Part shown: positions 30,401-43,075 of the stretch, piece by piece
Position numbering within the stretch: the stretch's first letter is position 1
How the letters are laid out: each line of letters starts with the position of its first letter
NCBI GenBank assembly: GCA_020226215.1
Contig: CM035233.1
Location: forward strand, 72,917,317-72,981,316
Reading direction: 5' to 3'
DNA: 64,000 nt
From: Sindora glabra
Taxonomy: Eukaryota > Streptophyta > Magnoliopsida > Fabales > Fabaceae
Translations under genes and position numbers: made by a program
Notes under the pieces: generated by a model
Told to the model about the DNA's origin: nothing
Seen by the model: only the letters and a program-made list of their open reading frames with translations
Databases searched by the model: none

Positions 30401-32189
30401 AAGACATGACATATGACATGATGCAAGCATTTAATATAAGATATAAGATGACAATTCTTAACACTTATCAGAATTACTCCAATCCTCATAAGAAGGAATC
30501 CATAGGTGAAAAATCATGCTTCGCTATTGTTCACAAGTGAAAATTCACAAGGCTCGATTTTCAATACATATACAAAGAAAATATAGGTTTTGGTACCATG
30601 CATGCACATAAATAAAAGCAATTAAACTACCTTATAATTTTTGAATCTCATCTTATCCCCTTCCAGTGTTTTTCTAGTTCCAATATAATTTCACAATATT
30701 TCAATAACAATCCCTTTGCATTTTCATACCAATCCCTTTGTCTCACCTTTTTAATCAACAACTCATACCTATTAGGATTCATCATAATATCAATCACAAT
30801 CACAACTAATAAGCATGTATTACTTGTAACTATAAAGCAATTCACACACATCTATACATTTGAAAACTAACTAAATGCCTTCTTAATTCATATCATTTTT
30901 ATTACCATGGCATATTAACATACACCAATCATAAACATATATTATTACAATTAATACCATACTAAAAAAACCCCAATATACATTTATTAATATACATAAA
31001 AATAATTTCATCCCATGCCATAATGTTCATAGAATTTTATCATTATCATTATTATAAGAAAAGCATCAAAATTTATCATCTTACAGATTTCATATGAACT
31101 ACCTCAATCATAGTAATTGGAGTAATATGCTAGCAGATTAATCAACATGCTTTCATAACTACCTTCCATCATTGACTCTACTTGTATATAAATTTATATG
31201 TATATATTTCAGCTATATAATTTTACTTGGTAAATTTCAAAGCGGTATTTGACTATTATAGTTAAATATCGGAACCTAGATTGTTATTCTAGAAACCATA
31301 TATGACTGTAGTATGCAAATATGCTAATGGCTATACTTAAATACCCTAGTTAAGTATTCACACAAAGAAACAACTCCATTTAGAGATAATAGTTGAGTCT
31401 GGTCTAATAGGAATACTCTTGAAGCCCATACTCGATTACTATATTCAAGAATGGTCTAGAATTTTCTAAAAGTCCCTAAATTTTCATTGCTAATAGTATA
31501 TTTTTACATCCATTTCCAACCTTTGCCATTTCAAAGTACAAATTCCTCTATACATATATCTCTAACTCTATTTGTTAACTTAAATATAAATTAACAAATA
31601 ATATTAACAAGTTCTAATCACTAATTTCATGAAAAAATTCCTACAAGTAATAATCTTATCACAACAAATATAAGCTTTTGGGTTTAACTAAAAAATAAGT
31701 AAATTATCTACTTATCTAAAGTATGAAAAAGATGGAGAAAAATTAAGGAAGTAGTTTGATTACCTCATTTCACTCAAAATGAAAAAAAAAATCTTCTTAA
31801 ATTCCTATATTTCCTTTGTCATCAACAAATTTCTAAAAATTTAGTAACTAAAATTTTATATGGTGAAAGGGTTACCTTACTTAAGATGAAGTTATTGATG
31901 ATCCTTTAAGAAAATTTTTGAACTCTCTTATCAATGAATGAATAGAGGAAAAGGAAAAAAATTAGTAAATTAAACTAAAAAATGAAGAGGAATAAGTGTT
32001 TTAGGGCTTTCTAATGCTTTAAGGGCATTTTAATAATTTTTGAATAGGTAAAAAGATAAAATTAAAAAAATATTTTCTAAATCTCCTTTATATGCTTTTA
32101 CTCAATTTTGATTATACAATATCTTTTAATTAGCTTATTTCAACCTATTTTCATCATAGAATTCTATTCTCATAAAGTAAATTTCTATC
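27482..32189. other. AT-rich repeat-prone intergenic, no gene seen
   Basis: No exon-like coding sequence was found. Two diverged copies of a ~60-bp block (AACTTATAAATCA..AATAAGATAACTCA) occur at about 28083-28135 and 28352-28400, perhaps remnants of one retroelement family. A (CA)n(TA)n run lies near 30197-30220. The segment 30300-31900 has the look of a degenerate retroelement, but no domain could be read, so I leave it unclassified. Confidence 0.4.
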
Positions 32190-32197
32190 CTAAACAC

Positions 32198-33711
32198 TAA
32201 GGGTGGGAGATTTCAATCGATCTGCTTATAATCGATCGACTCAAAACAAAAAAAATCAATTGGGTTTGGGTGATACAAGACAAATGGGTTGAAGCGGATT
32301 AAATAAGTGCTTAATTTTAATGTTTTAGTCAGTTGTAGGTGGAGTGTGTTCTAACCACTTGCACTTAAACCTAACCATGTCCCTGCAACAATACCAATAA
32401 CTTCCCCTTCACAATTTCCTCCTCTACTAATCGCTACTATATTTATTAACTAAATAACAATAATCCAGGCTAGAAAAGGTGAAGAACTCACACGTGATAA
32501 GACAATGATCATTGGAGGTGCCCTTGAACTAGCAGAGAAAATGGTCAAAGACATAATGACTCTAATTTGTAGGACTTTTGCAATTGACATCAACACCAAG
32601 CTGAATAGGTTTGTAATGGATAATTTCTAACATCTACAGCTTTCCCTGCAATTCATAACCCAAAAATTGCAAATTTTGAAAAGGATTTGATGAAGTTAAT
32701 TTTGGAGAAGGGCCATAGTAGAGTCCCAGTTTATTATAAGAAACCAAGTAACATCATTATACTAATATTGGTAAGCTATAGTTCAATATTTTAACTACCT
32801 TTAGTAGAACTACAGTATTCTGTTGTGGATTTTGATATTTAAATCCTTGTTTTATTTTTTAATATTAGGTGAAGGACTTACTAACTATAAATCTAGACAA
32901 TGAAATACCTATAAGAAATGTCACCATACATAAAATTCCAAGGTATTGTTAGTTTATCACTTGTAAGGTTGCATTTGTGCAGCCTATGTGAACAATTACA
33001 TGTAATTTATATCTTAGTAATAGTAAGCACTATTTTTTTTAATTTATGAAACTTTAATGGCAGGGTTTCCGAAACAATGCCATTGTATGACATACTAAAT
33101 GTGTTTTAGAAAGGTCACAACTGTATGGCTGTTGTTGTGAAACAGCAAAGTGATATAAAATTGTCATATAATGAAAACCTAGGTGATGGTGAAGTACTGA
33201 TTTTCTTCTACGACAATACATGTTATTTATATTCATTGTTCACACTTTTTACTAGAATTCTTGTCCTTAAAACTAAATAGTATAATTTTGCCATGTATAA
33301 ATTTAGTAAGAGATGTGCGAGTGGATATTTATAAAGAAAGGTATGGCTAATAGAAAAGTTTAAAGAGAAAAAGATCATTGAAGAGAAGAGATGGTTAAAA
33401 GGAACCCACTCAAAAGTGTTGCATATAAATGATGAACCACTGCAAAATTTCTCTACTAATGGGGAAGCTGTTGGTATTATTACACTTGAAGATGTCATTG
33501 AGGAGCTATTATAGGTATCATGAATTTATTTTTCCTTATAACAAAACTGACCGAATCCATTTAAAATTGCTCTAAACTGATTTGGTTAGTTATTTTTTGG
33601 TTGGAAATTTCTGATGGTGGATTTCGGTTGAAATTTGAACATAAACGATTAAAGACGGTCGGTTAGGATTGTACCTACTAATCGATCCTAACTGATCGAT
33701 TCCCACTCCTA
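32198..33711. mobile_element. hAT-type element carrying a captured host gene fragment (Pack-hAT)
   Basis: The ends are imperfect inverted repeats: TAAGGGTGGGA at 32198 and, on the other strand, TAGGAGTGGGA ending at 33711. ATCGATC-type motifs lie just inside both. The element is flanked by a perfect 8-bp direct repeat, CTAAACAC, at 32190-32197 and 33712-33719. Length is 1514 bp. TIR style and 8-bp duplication are typical of the hAT superfamily. No transposase is visible, so it would need one from elsewhere. Its interior carries exons and introns of a DUF21/CBS gene (separate entry). Confidence 0.85.
32469..33514 (+). pseudogene. DUF21/CBS-domain (CNNM-like) gene fragment inside the hAT element
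   Basis: Parts of a plant DUF21-CBS protein, related to CNNM/CorC ion-transport proteins. Exon a (32469-32608) reads KGEELTRDKTMIIGGALELA and on through VKDIMTL. Exon b (about 32660-32770) has LILEKGHSRVPVYYKKPSNI. Exon c (32879-32942) reads VKDLLTINLDNEIPIRNVTI. Exon d (33064 to about 33195) starts RVSETMPLYDILN and holds KGHNCMAVVVKQ. A last exon (about 33350-33514) ends with AVGIITLEDVIEELL. Introns with GT/AG ends are kept (for example 32771-32878 and 32943-33063), so capture was at DNA level, not through mRNA. The DUF21 membrane domain and the C-terminus are missing. In-frame stops at 33107 and 33512 stand where the family has Gln. It is not expected to make a working protein. Confidence 0.85.
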
Positions 33712-33719
33712 CTAAACAC

Positions 33720-34202
33720 ATCTATAATAATCTAGTAACTTTCATGCATATAAAGTATTAGTGAAATAAATAAATAAATAAAGTAAATTTTAATTTCATA
33801 TAATCTTATAACTAATTTTATTCTTTTTATTTTTTTCTATTAAAATCTATTTTCTTTATAAAAAAATCTCACCTTAACCATATCTACAACTAATAATTAA
33901 CTACATGTTTTGGAAAATATTTATTATAAATAATTTTAAAATATCCTAATTTCTAAGGATGTTGCAATTGACTTATTATTCATTCAGATGTGATATATTC
34001 ATTCAAAGTATCATTATCAAGATCCATTTAATCTAAAGTGTCATATGCTAGTAGCTTTCTATTTAGCATACACAGTATATGTAAGATGTCTACTCTTAGC
34101 CAATATAATAACCTTTCCATTAACTTTAGAATGCATAACATAATTAAATACAACATATGCAAGTAATCTAAAGTAATTGCACAATTAAGCCTTAAGAACA
34201 TC
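33720..34202. other. AT-rich spacer
   Basis: No gene or clear repeat boundary seen between the hAT element and the CACTA-like end. Confidence 0.4.
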
Positions 34203-34900
34203 CACTACTAATGTGAAATAATGTTAAACAATTAATGTCAATTAAAGAGAAAATTAATGTATATAATGGTGTGATAATATTTTTAAGAATACGAGTACAA
34301 CTTAACATGTTAATTCAAATAAAAAACTAGCATTGTAACACTTAAAAAACTTTCTACATTAATTATTAGAAAATCGATGTCGAATTAAAAAAATAATCTA
34401 TCAAAAAATTGAGATATTTTTAACATGTCATTTTTTTTTATAAAATCAACATCTAAAGTAATGTTAATTGCCAATGTTTGAAAATGAAATCGCCTAAAAG
34501 ATTGATATTTTATAAATAACTAATGCATTTTCTTCTTGCAAGACTTTTTATGTTAGATTTCAAAAATAACTGATATTTAAAGTCATGATAATAATAACAT
34601 TTTGAAAATATAAAAAAAATTTAAAGGTTAGTCTTAAAAAATTGATATGTTTTCTTATCGTAATACTTTAGATGTTAGTTTTTAAAATAAATGATATCTA
34701 AAATTATATAAGTGGTGATATTTTTCAAAATATAGAAAAATTTTATATATTAATTTTTAAAATAACCAATATTTAAAGTCATGGTAGTGGTGATATTTTT
34801 ATACTATAAATAAGGCAAATTCTATTTTTTCTCATTATCACTTTTACTTTTTCTCTTATTTGTTTTCGAGTTCAATCACCATCCAATTCTCTTTACAACC
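34203..34900 (+). mobile_element. CACTA-like terminal and subterminal repeat region, left end
   Basis: Starts CACTACTA at 34203 and continues with AT-rich subterminal repeats (motifs such as AAAAAACTTTCTACATTA at 34344 and repeated TTTAAAGTCAT..GATATTTTT). The same motifs occur in the same order, but inverted, at 55590-56439. Shared tracts continue as far as the TTTTTTCTC.TTATCACT.T.ACTTTT segment near 34836. This is the arrangement expected for the two ends of a CACTA (En/Spm) element or family. No transposase reading frame was found nearby. Confidence 0.55.
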
Positions 34901-35499
34901 ATTTAATTCCTTCTACAAACACTTGATCTCACTCCATCTTCAACTAGGATACTCCTTCAACTAGCCTAATGTGAACACACCTTGGCTAAATGTCATAAAT
35001 CGACATCTTATTTACAAAAATGACATAAGGTTTTTTTGTAAAGTTTTGGATATAAGTTATGTGCCATCTTATATAGACGCAAAGCTAAAAATACAAGAAA
35101 CATGACTATGTACTTTTTTATCTATACTAGATAAATGAACTATGTCAAAGGAACAAAATACACCTAGAATAATAAATAATTGAAAAAATAGTACAAAAGT
35201 TAGGTTATTCTAAAATTCATAATATTAAGTACTGCAATAGGAAAAAAATTGAGGTGGATATTAAGGACAAGTTTGGCATTCTTCAATAACAACTTGTATC
35301 ATATATTAGTCTCTAGCCTGATGTTGTTAGTATTCCTAATCTAATTACACTATATTCGTAAGTAAAGTAAGATATAAAGAAACATTTATCATGAGTAAAT
35401 ATGGTATGACGCTTTTAAATCAGCAACCTAAGTAAAGTCTTCACATGTAAGATTCATATACTTATAACAATGAATGATAACAACCTCTTCATCAAATAC
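34901..35499. other. Unclassified AT-rich sequence
   Basis: No gene seen. It may belong to the interior of the CACTA-like element or to a flanking retroelement. Confidence 0.35.
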
Positions 35500-36180
35500 A
35501 ATTACATCAACATCTTTATCTTTACCTCTCTCTTGATTTATCTCTTTTTAACTTTCAACAACTCTTCTTAATATGGCTTAGTCTTTCGTAATGGAAACAT
35601 TTCATGTATTTTCTATTTCTAGACTATGATCTACCTTTGGACTTTCCATGATCATTAGAATTTTTTGTGTTAGACTATTCTATATGCATATCTAATAAAT
35701 AATGCATTTGAATCATTTAAAGTCCCTCACTCTATTCTTCTTGTTTTCTAATTCAGCATGTTATCTTTTATCATAATTAAGGTTACCTTCCCATTTAGAA
35801 CTAGATTACTTAAAGATGTAACAAGAATTTTCTAATTGTCAAGTTAAGAAGTAAATAATAATAGGGTTTGCATCTCATCATCTAAAACCATACTTATAGT
35901 AGTCAATTAATTTACCATACCTTGAAAGTTACTTAGTCATAGAATACTTTTTTTTTTATATTTGTCAACTTTGAGTGAAGAATATTTTATTTTGTGTAGT
36001 TTTATACTCATACAAACTAGTTATTTTTGTTCATGATTCATGAGTGTCAATCTCAACAAATATATGATATAATAACATACGATCAATCCATCATCTAATC
36101 AACCACACAACTTTCTTATTTATTTTATTCTAATCTTAATGAGTTTTCTTAACAAGTTGTGTACATTAGCATTAATTAGA
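35500..36180 (-). mobile_element. Ty1-copia gag relic, antisense
   Basis: On the minus strand, broken frames resemble a copia gag, including SLYEYKTTQNKIF-like and DDEMQ-like segments. A zinc knuckle is at 35599-35558 with spacing C-x2-Y-x4-H-x4-C, so the second Cys is replaced by Tyr, and a stop follows directly. Many stops interrupt it. No LTRs were assigned to it. It is a different, older copy from the element at 37914-43650. Confidence 0.55.
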
Positions 36181-36989
36181 TTAAGTAGAACTTTGCAATG
36201 TAATAAATATTTCATTTTAGGATTTTAATATAAGTAATTTAAAGAATTGAGCTTAATTATCATGCCTCCTAAATTTTTCTCCATTTAATTACATGTAATA
36301 AAGCAATAACCAATCTTTGATGTCATTTGTTAGGAAATGATTAGAATATAATATAATAGAAACTATCCTAAATCAAAATTTCTCACACTATGTTGTTATG
36401 TAAATCAAATAAAATAACCACAAAAAAATGAAAGGACTATTAATTTTTGATGTGGAAAATCATCCAATATAAAAAGCAAAAACCACATAATCTAATAAAA
36501 TAAAAAAATCTCTAATAAAGATAAAGGGTACTATAATATTTTCTTAGAAATTCTAAAAAATAACTAATATAAGGCTTTTCACCATATCATGTAGAATCTC
36601 AACTAAATGAACACAATAGTTTTAATCAATTATTGTTTAAAAAATTAGCTAGTAGAAGAAAAGAAATAAAAAAAGGTACTATACTACTCAAAATATTAAG
36701 AATGATATACTCAAATTTTATACAAATTTAACTAAATTTGGTGATCAATCTTTTTTTAATAAAATTAAACAAAATTGCATGTAACTATTTCTTTACTTTT
36801 GTGTTATCACCAGAATTTTTTAACTCTTGTTGCTTTGCTTCTCTTTCAACTAAAAGACACAATATTGGAACCTTAAGTATTCCTTAAGCTTTAAGGCTTT
36901 TCAACAATCTACCTATTTAGGCCTTTCTTTTTCTCTTTTTTTTTAATCTTTTACAATAAATATAAGATAAAAAAGTGTATTTGATTTGT
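36181..36989. other. AT-rich spacer
   Basis: No gene or repeat structure that I can define. Confidence 0.35.
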
Positions 36990-37830
36990 TAACTTCCACT
37001 AAAATTTCAATTTTACTCCTTAAATTTTATTTGAAACAAATTTATTATGTAACTTTTAAAAAGCATACAATATTACTCAATATGCTAATGTTTTTAGGTT
37101 TTTTTTAACAAAGGCATTACATGACATTAAAATTAGCATTTTATGTCATGTATATAAATCATATTTTAATATTCTTATGACAACAAGTTACTTTTAATCC
37201 TCTAATTTTTATTAAAATTTCAATTTTGTCTCTTAAAGTTTATTTAAACTAAATTTATCCTTTAATTTTTCAAAATTATGATCATTTCTATGTAAGGATA
37301 AAATGTGACTATAATATGATCATAATAGTACATTTAGCTACTTCCTTTGTAACTTAAACCTCTTCAAATTTGAAAAATACATTTTTAAAATATTACATAC
37401 TTATTTTAAATCTTTAACAACTAATTTAATGAATATGAAGTAATTTATTTTTAAAGTTCTTCAAATTATGATTTGAATTTATTTAACATTTACATTGATT
37501 AGTTACAAGTTATTACATTATAGTTATATTTTGTCCTTGCATAAAAGTGATCACATTTTTAAAAGTTATAAGATAAATTTAATTTAAATAAAATTTAGGA
37601 AACAAAATTGAAACTTTAGTAAAATTTAGGATACAAAAAGTGATATTTTATCATAAAAATATTATTTATATACACCATATAGAATATCAAATTAGATGTT
37701 AGGTAAGTGTATTTATTAAAAAGCTAAATGACATTAACCAATTAGGTAACATTACATATTTTCTAAAAATTAAAAAATAAATTTATTTTAAAAATAATAT
37801 AATTAAAATTTCAATAAAAATCAAGGCAAG
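36990..37830. mobile_element. Long-arm foldback element, about 840 bp
   Basis: The left arm (about 36990-37320) and right arm (about 37510-37830) are imperfect inverted copies over some 320 bp. For example, AAAATTTCAATTTTGTCTC at about 37214 pairs with the inverted ACAAAATTGAAACTTT at about 37602, and ATGATCATTTCTATG..GGA at about 37277 pairs with the inverted block at about 37535-37555. A shorter direct duplication of the TTTCAATTTT..CTCCTTAAA block lies within the left arm. Non-coding, with a loop of about 190 bp. It ends about 85 bp before a copia LTR. The class is uncertain (MULE-like MITE or other foldback). Confidence 0.65.
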
Positions 37831-37913
37831 CCTTTCTATGGATGTATAAGTTCAATTAGAGTAACATACCAATGATTGAAATTTCAAAAGACTTAAAAAT
37901 GGGGAGTATGTTG

Positions 37914-38478
37914 TGTTAGGATAATGGTATAAGATAATGGCATTCAAGTTTTCTATTTAAAGAAAATTTTTTTAGAAAACCATTGGAAAAATTTAAATAT
38001 ATTAATTAAGAAAATATTTTATAATAAATATCATTTAAACATTAAAACATTTCAAAATAAATATTATAATTTTATAACAGCCTACTTAGCTGTTTCACAT
38101 TTCCACCTTTATAGCTATTGTTATAATTTTATGTGGCTATACATTGGCTTTGAATTTTTGGAAATCATTTTCAATGAGACTATGTATATAAAGAAGGTGA
38201 ATTGAGAGCAATATATACATAGAAAAAATATTCATCTACCACTTTGTGAATTCTTTCCTTTGTTCCTATTCTACTCTTCTTAAACATCTAGGCAATAATT
38301 CTTTTTTGTAAAGTTCCAACTCCTGGCTTTGAGTGCACAATTTTAGGAGTAGAGTTATATTAACCTTAGGGAGTAAGGTCAATCATGAAGTTGCATTATT
38401 GGTCTGCTGAAATTCTTGATTTTAAAGCAGTGGATTACCACAGTATAATCATCAAATTTGTCTCTATATTCGCTAACA
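37914..38478 (+). repeat. 5' LTR of the copia element
   Basis: 565 bp, starting TGTTAGGATAATGG and ending GCTAACA. It aligns along its whole length with 43076-43650, with many substitutions and a few small indels, so insertion was not recent. A likely core promoter, TATATAAAG, lies near 38184. Confidence 0.9.
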
Positions 38479-38500
38479 ATTTAAAAGTAAGAATTGTTCG

Positions 38501-41500
38501 ATGGCTTTCTTACTCAACAAAGCAACGCTTTTTGATGTCTCCAAGATCGAGCCACTTGATGGAACTAACTATAAGCGTTAGTCCCAAAAGTTCTTTATCT
38601 TCTTTAAACAAGTAGAGGCTAATTACGTTTTCTTTAGTGATGCTCCCGTCAATTTTAGAGCTGATGAGCAAGTTATAGCTGAAGTTACCAAGGTGCTAGA
38701 AAATTATCAAAAAATACAATAAATTTGTTCAAGGCCATCTTTTGAGCAATATGCCTAACAATTTATTTAACTTATTTGTAGCTAACAAATTTGCTAAATC
38801 TATTTAGGAGACTTTAAAAAAGAAGTATGGCATTAATGATGCAGGGAACCATAAATATGTTACTAGCAAGTGGTTATAATTTCAAATGGTGGATGACAAG
38901 CCTTTCATGAAGTAAGTTCATGAGTATGAAAAATTGGTGATAAACATTTTGAATGAAGTTATGAAAATGTGTGAAATTCTACAAGTTAAAATTTTGGTTG
39001 AAAATTTTTCCTCTTTTTGGAGCAACTTTAGAAATCCTCTCAAACATAAAAAGAGAGATTTCACTTTGTAAGAACTGATTAGTCATATGAGAATCGAAGA
39101 GGCAAATTATCTCAAAGATAAGTATCAATTTGACTCTCAAAATTTGTCTAATGCTAACCTAGTTAAATTTATTAGTACTTCTACTAAGAACAAGTTCAAG
39201 AACTAGAAGAAGGGAAAATAACTAAATTAAAACAAGTGGAAAAATCAAAACCAAAATAACAAAATCTAGAAAAATAAAGTGTCATGCTATGTTTGTGAAA
39301 GAATTGGTCACAAAGCCTATCAGTGTAAACTACGAAAGAATAAGGAGAATAATAACAAAAAATTAACCACTCAACTATGGTCTCAGGCAAATTTAGTAGC
39401 AAATGAAAAAATAATAGCTACTATTATAAAAGCAAACTTAGTGTGTAATGTAGTTGAATTGGTAATTAACATAGAAGCAACAAGATATATCTATGCTAAC
39501 AAGGAGCTATTTCAAGAATTTAAAGAAGTGATTAATGGTGACATAATTTACATGAAAAATTTTGCAACAGTTCGAGTATGCAATAAAGGAAAAGTCTTAC
39601 TCAAGTTAACTTCTAGAAAAACTTTAGCCTTAAATAATGTGCTATATGTGTTATTTATATGAAGAAACTTGGTCTTTGATGCACTGCTTAATAAGGCAGG
39701 ACTAAAAATTGTACTTAAAATCGATAAAATCATAATAACTAGGAATAATGAGTTTATAGGAAAATGTTATGTGAATGATGGCCTTTTTGTTTTGAATACT
39801 ATTGAAATGAATAATGGTGCCTCTAGTTCTACTTACTTTGCTGAGACTCTAGACCTTTGACATGGAAGATTAGGACATTTAAATTTTAGTTCAATTAAAA
39901 GATTTAGAAATATGAATTTGATACTTTTTATAAGTGAAGAAATGAAATCAAAATATCCTATATATGTCAAAGCCAAACATTTTAAGAAACCTTTCAAATC
40001 TATATCTAATAAGCAGATTAAACTTTTAGACCTGGTACATTCAGATCTAGCAAACTTTAAGGACACCATAAGTAGAGGAGGAAAATAATATTATATAATC
40101 TTTGTAAATGACTTCTTAAGGTGTACCAAAGTTTATCTCCTAAGATCAAAAGATGAAGCAAAAATAATGTTTCTAAAATATAAAGTAGAAGTAAAAAATT
40201 AGTTAAATAAGAAAATAAAAAGACTAAGAATAGATAGAAATGGTGAATATAATATAACTAATCTAAAAAAAAATTCTGAGAAAAATGACATAATACATGA
40301 ATTCACTGCACCTTATTCACCACAATAAAATGGAATAACTAAAAGAAAAAATAGAACTTTTAATAATATGATGAATGCAATGCTAATTAATTTTGGTATG
40401 TTTGACAATATGTGAGGGGAAACTATTTTAACAACACGTTACATATTAAATAAGGTATCTCATAAAAGGCTAGATAAAACACCTTATGAAATGTGAAAAT
40501 ATCATCCTTCTAATTTAAAATTCTTAAGAATGTGAGAGTGTTTAGCTAAGGTAAGAATACCAAATTTTAAAGTATTGAATAGAGGTGCTAAAATTTTTAA
40601 TGTTGTTTTTATTAGTTATGCTCATGATAGTGCTGCTTATAGATTTCTATGTCTTAATGATAATTCTGTTATTGAATTAAGAGATGCAAAATTTTTTGAA
40701 AATATTTTCTCTTTAAATAAATTAGGTTTTACATCTAAAAATGATGTTTCAAAGCTTAATCATTTACATGCATTTAATGACTCCAAAAATAATGAACTTA
40801 GAAGAAGTAAAAGGCAAAAAACTAAAACTAGTTTTGGACCAGATTTTATTACTGCATTCTTGACTGAAATTATAGATATGGATACAATTTTGAGGAATTA
40901 ATACACTCTTATATGTTAGAAAAATATCCTAAAACTTATGAAAAAGTAATAAAATCGATAGATTCAAATTTTGGAAAAAGGCTATTAAAAGTGAAATAGA
41001 TTCAATAATAAGTAATTAGACTTAAGAACTAGTAGATTTACCTAAAAGAAGCAAATTAATTGATAACAAATGGATATTTAAGAGAAAATTAAGACCAGAT
41101 GGGTTTATAGAAAAATTCAAGGTTAAACTGGTAATTAAAGGTTATACTCAAAGAAAGGATATTGATTTCTTTGATACTTACTCACCTATTATCAAAATTT
41201 CTATAGTGCATGCTCTAATTGCTTTAGCAGCAATACATAACCTAATCATACATTAAATGGATGTAAAAATAATTTTTTTTGAATGGAGACTTAAAAGAAT
41301 AAATATATATGAAACAACCTGAAGGTTACATAGTACCTAGTTAAGACCATGAAGTATGTAAACTTAAAAAATCTTTGTATGGGTTAAAACAGACACATAA
41401 ACAATGGCATAAGAAGTTTAATAATATTTTGATAGAACATAGTTTTATTGTAAATTCTTCTGATACATGTATATATGCAAAATTGTTTGAATCTGAGTAT

Positions 41501-42476
41501 GTTATAATATGTCTTTATGTGGATGATATGTTAATCTTTGGAACATGCTTAGATATAATAATAAAAATAAAGGAAATTTTATGTTCTAAATTTGAAATGA
41601 AAGATTTGGGAGAAGCTGATGTGATTTTAGGAATCAAGATTAAGAGAACTGAAAATAACTTTTCTTTAAATCAATCACATTATATTTAAAAATTATTAAG
41701 GAAATTTGTTAGTTTTGATGTGGTACCTATTAAAACTCCTTATGACCTTTGATGTGGTACCTATTAAATTTGAAATGAAAGATTTGGGAGAAGCTGAGTG
41801 TTTCTCAATCTGAGTATACTAAGATCATTGGTAGTGTTATGTTTCTTATAAATTATACAAGACCTGATATCATATACATTGTTGGTAGATTGAGTCGTTA
41901 TACATATAATCCTAGTAGTGAACATTGGAATGCATTTTATCGCTTATTAAAATATTTGAAAGGTACTATTGATTGAAGTTTGTAATTTTTTAAATTTCTT
42001 GTAGTATCAGAAGATTATTGCAATGCAAATTGGGTTTCTAATAATAATAAGGTAAGTTCAACCAGTGGATGTATTTTTACTTTAGGTAAAGGTGCTATTT
42101 CTTGAAAATCTACAAAATAGACTTGTATAGCATGCTTAACAATGGAATTTAAGTTTATAGCTTTTGAGTTAGCAGGTCAAGAAGTAGAATGGTTAAGGAG
42201 TCTTATGTCAGATATTCCTACGTAGGGAAAACCTACACCTTTAGTGTCACTTCATTGTGATTCACAAGTTGCAATTATAGTAGCTAACAATAGTGCCTAC
42301 AATGGAAAGAGAAGACTCATATGTGTTAGACATAATGTTGTTAGATAATTGATTAAGAATGGTGTAATTACATTTGACTATGTAAAAAGTGAAAGGAATC
42401 TAGTTGATTCTCTCACTAAAGTATTACCTAGAAAAGTTATCCTAGACTCATTGAGAGGGATGGGCTTAAAGCTTTA
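38501..42476 (+). pseudogene. Copia gag-pol, multiply interrupted
   Basis: The gag start is at 38501, 22 bases after the LTR, with a stop 26 codons in. The zinc knuckle CYVCERIGHKAYQC is intact near 39284. A pre-integrase HGRLGHLNF motif is near 39860, and integrase pieces (HSDLANF, VNDFLR, APYSPQ) lie at about 40035-40325. The reverse transcriptase has SLYGLKQ at about 41370 and YVDDM at about 41517. The RNase H end (HCDSQVAIIVANN) is near 42255, and a terminal RGMGLKAL precedes 42476. More than ten stops are present, mostly where the family has Trp or Gln. A scrambled duplication at about 41710-41800 further breaks the reverse transcriptase end. Confidence 0.88.
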
Positions 42477-43075
42477 AATAAAGGAAAACATGGTGGATAC
42501 CCAATTGTTAGTCAAACAAAGCCTTATGATTACTTATATATATTACATCTGCATCCCTATGACATGTGATAATGTATTTTAACAAATTTATAACCCTTTA
42601 TTTGATTGGTGCTATAGAGAAGCAGTTGATGTATCTGTAAATGTTTGTTGTAAGGTTACGTAATATGCTCTTAATAAATACATTGTCCCTTATTTGGATG
42701 GTGCTATAGAAACACGCTAGATGTATCTACCTATGTGAGTAAAAAGGTACAAGCCGCCTTTTATGAAAGACTTAGGCAATCTTTCTAAAACACTCATGAG
42801 AAACCCCAGGTGTATGGAAAAGGCTTTCAATATGAATATAATTTGTTCATTGTTACATATTTATCACAGAATCTGACAAATTTAAAGGGTAATTGTGTGT
42901 TGTGGGGATCTCAACTAAATTTAATAAGTTTAAGAGTAATCCACTTATTGGATGAAGTTATTGCTTCACTCCACTATGTGTTAATTTAAATCCTAAGGAT
43001 ATTAACACTAAAGCATAAATCCTTTAGAATGCCAGATTAATCTTTCTAGTAACTTGATTACCATTAATGGGTGAT

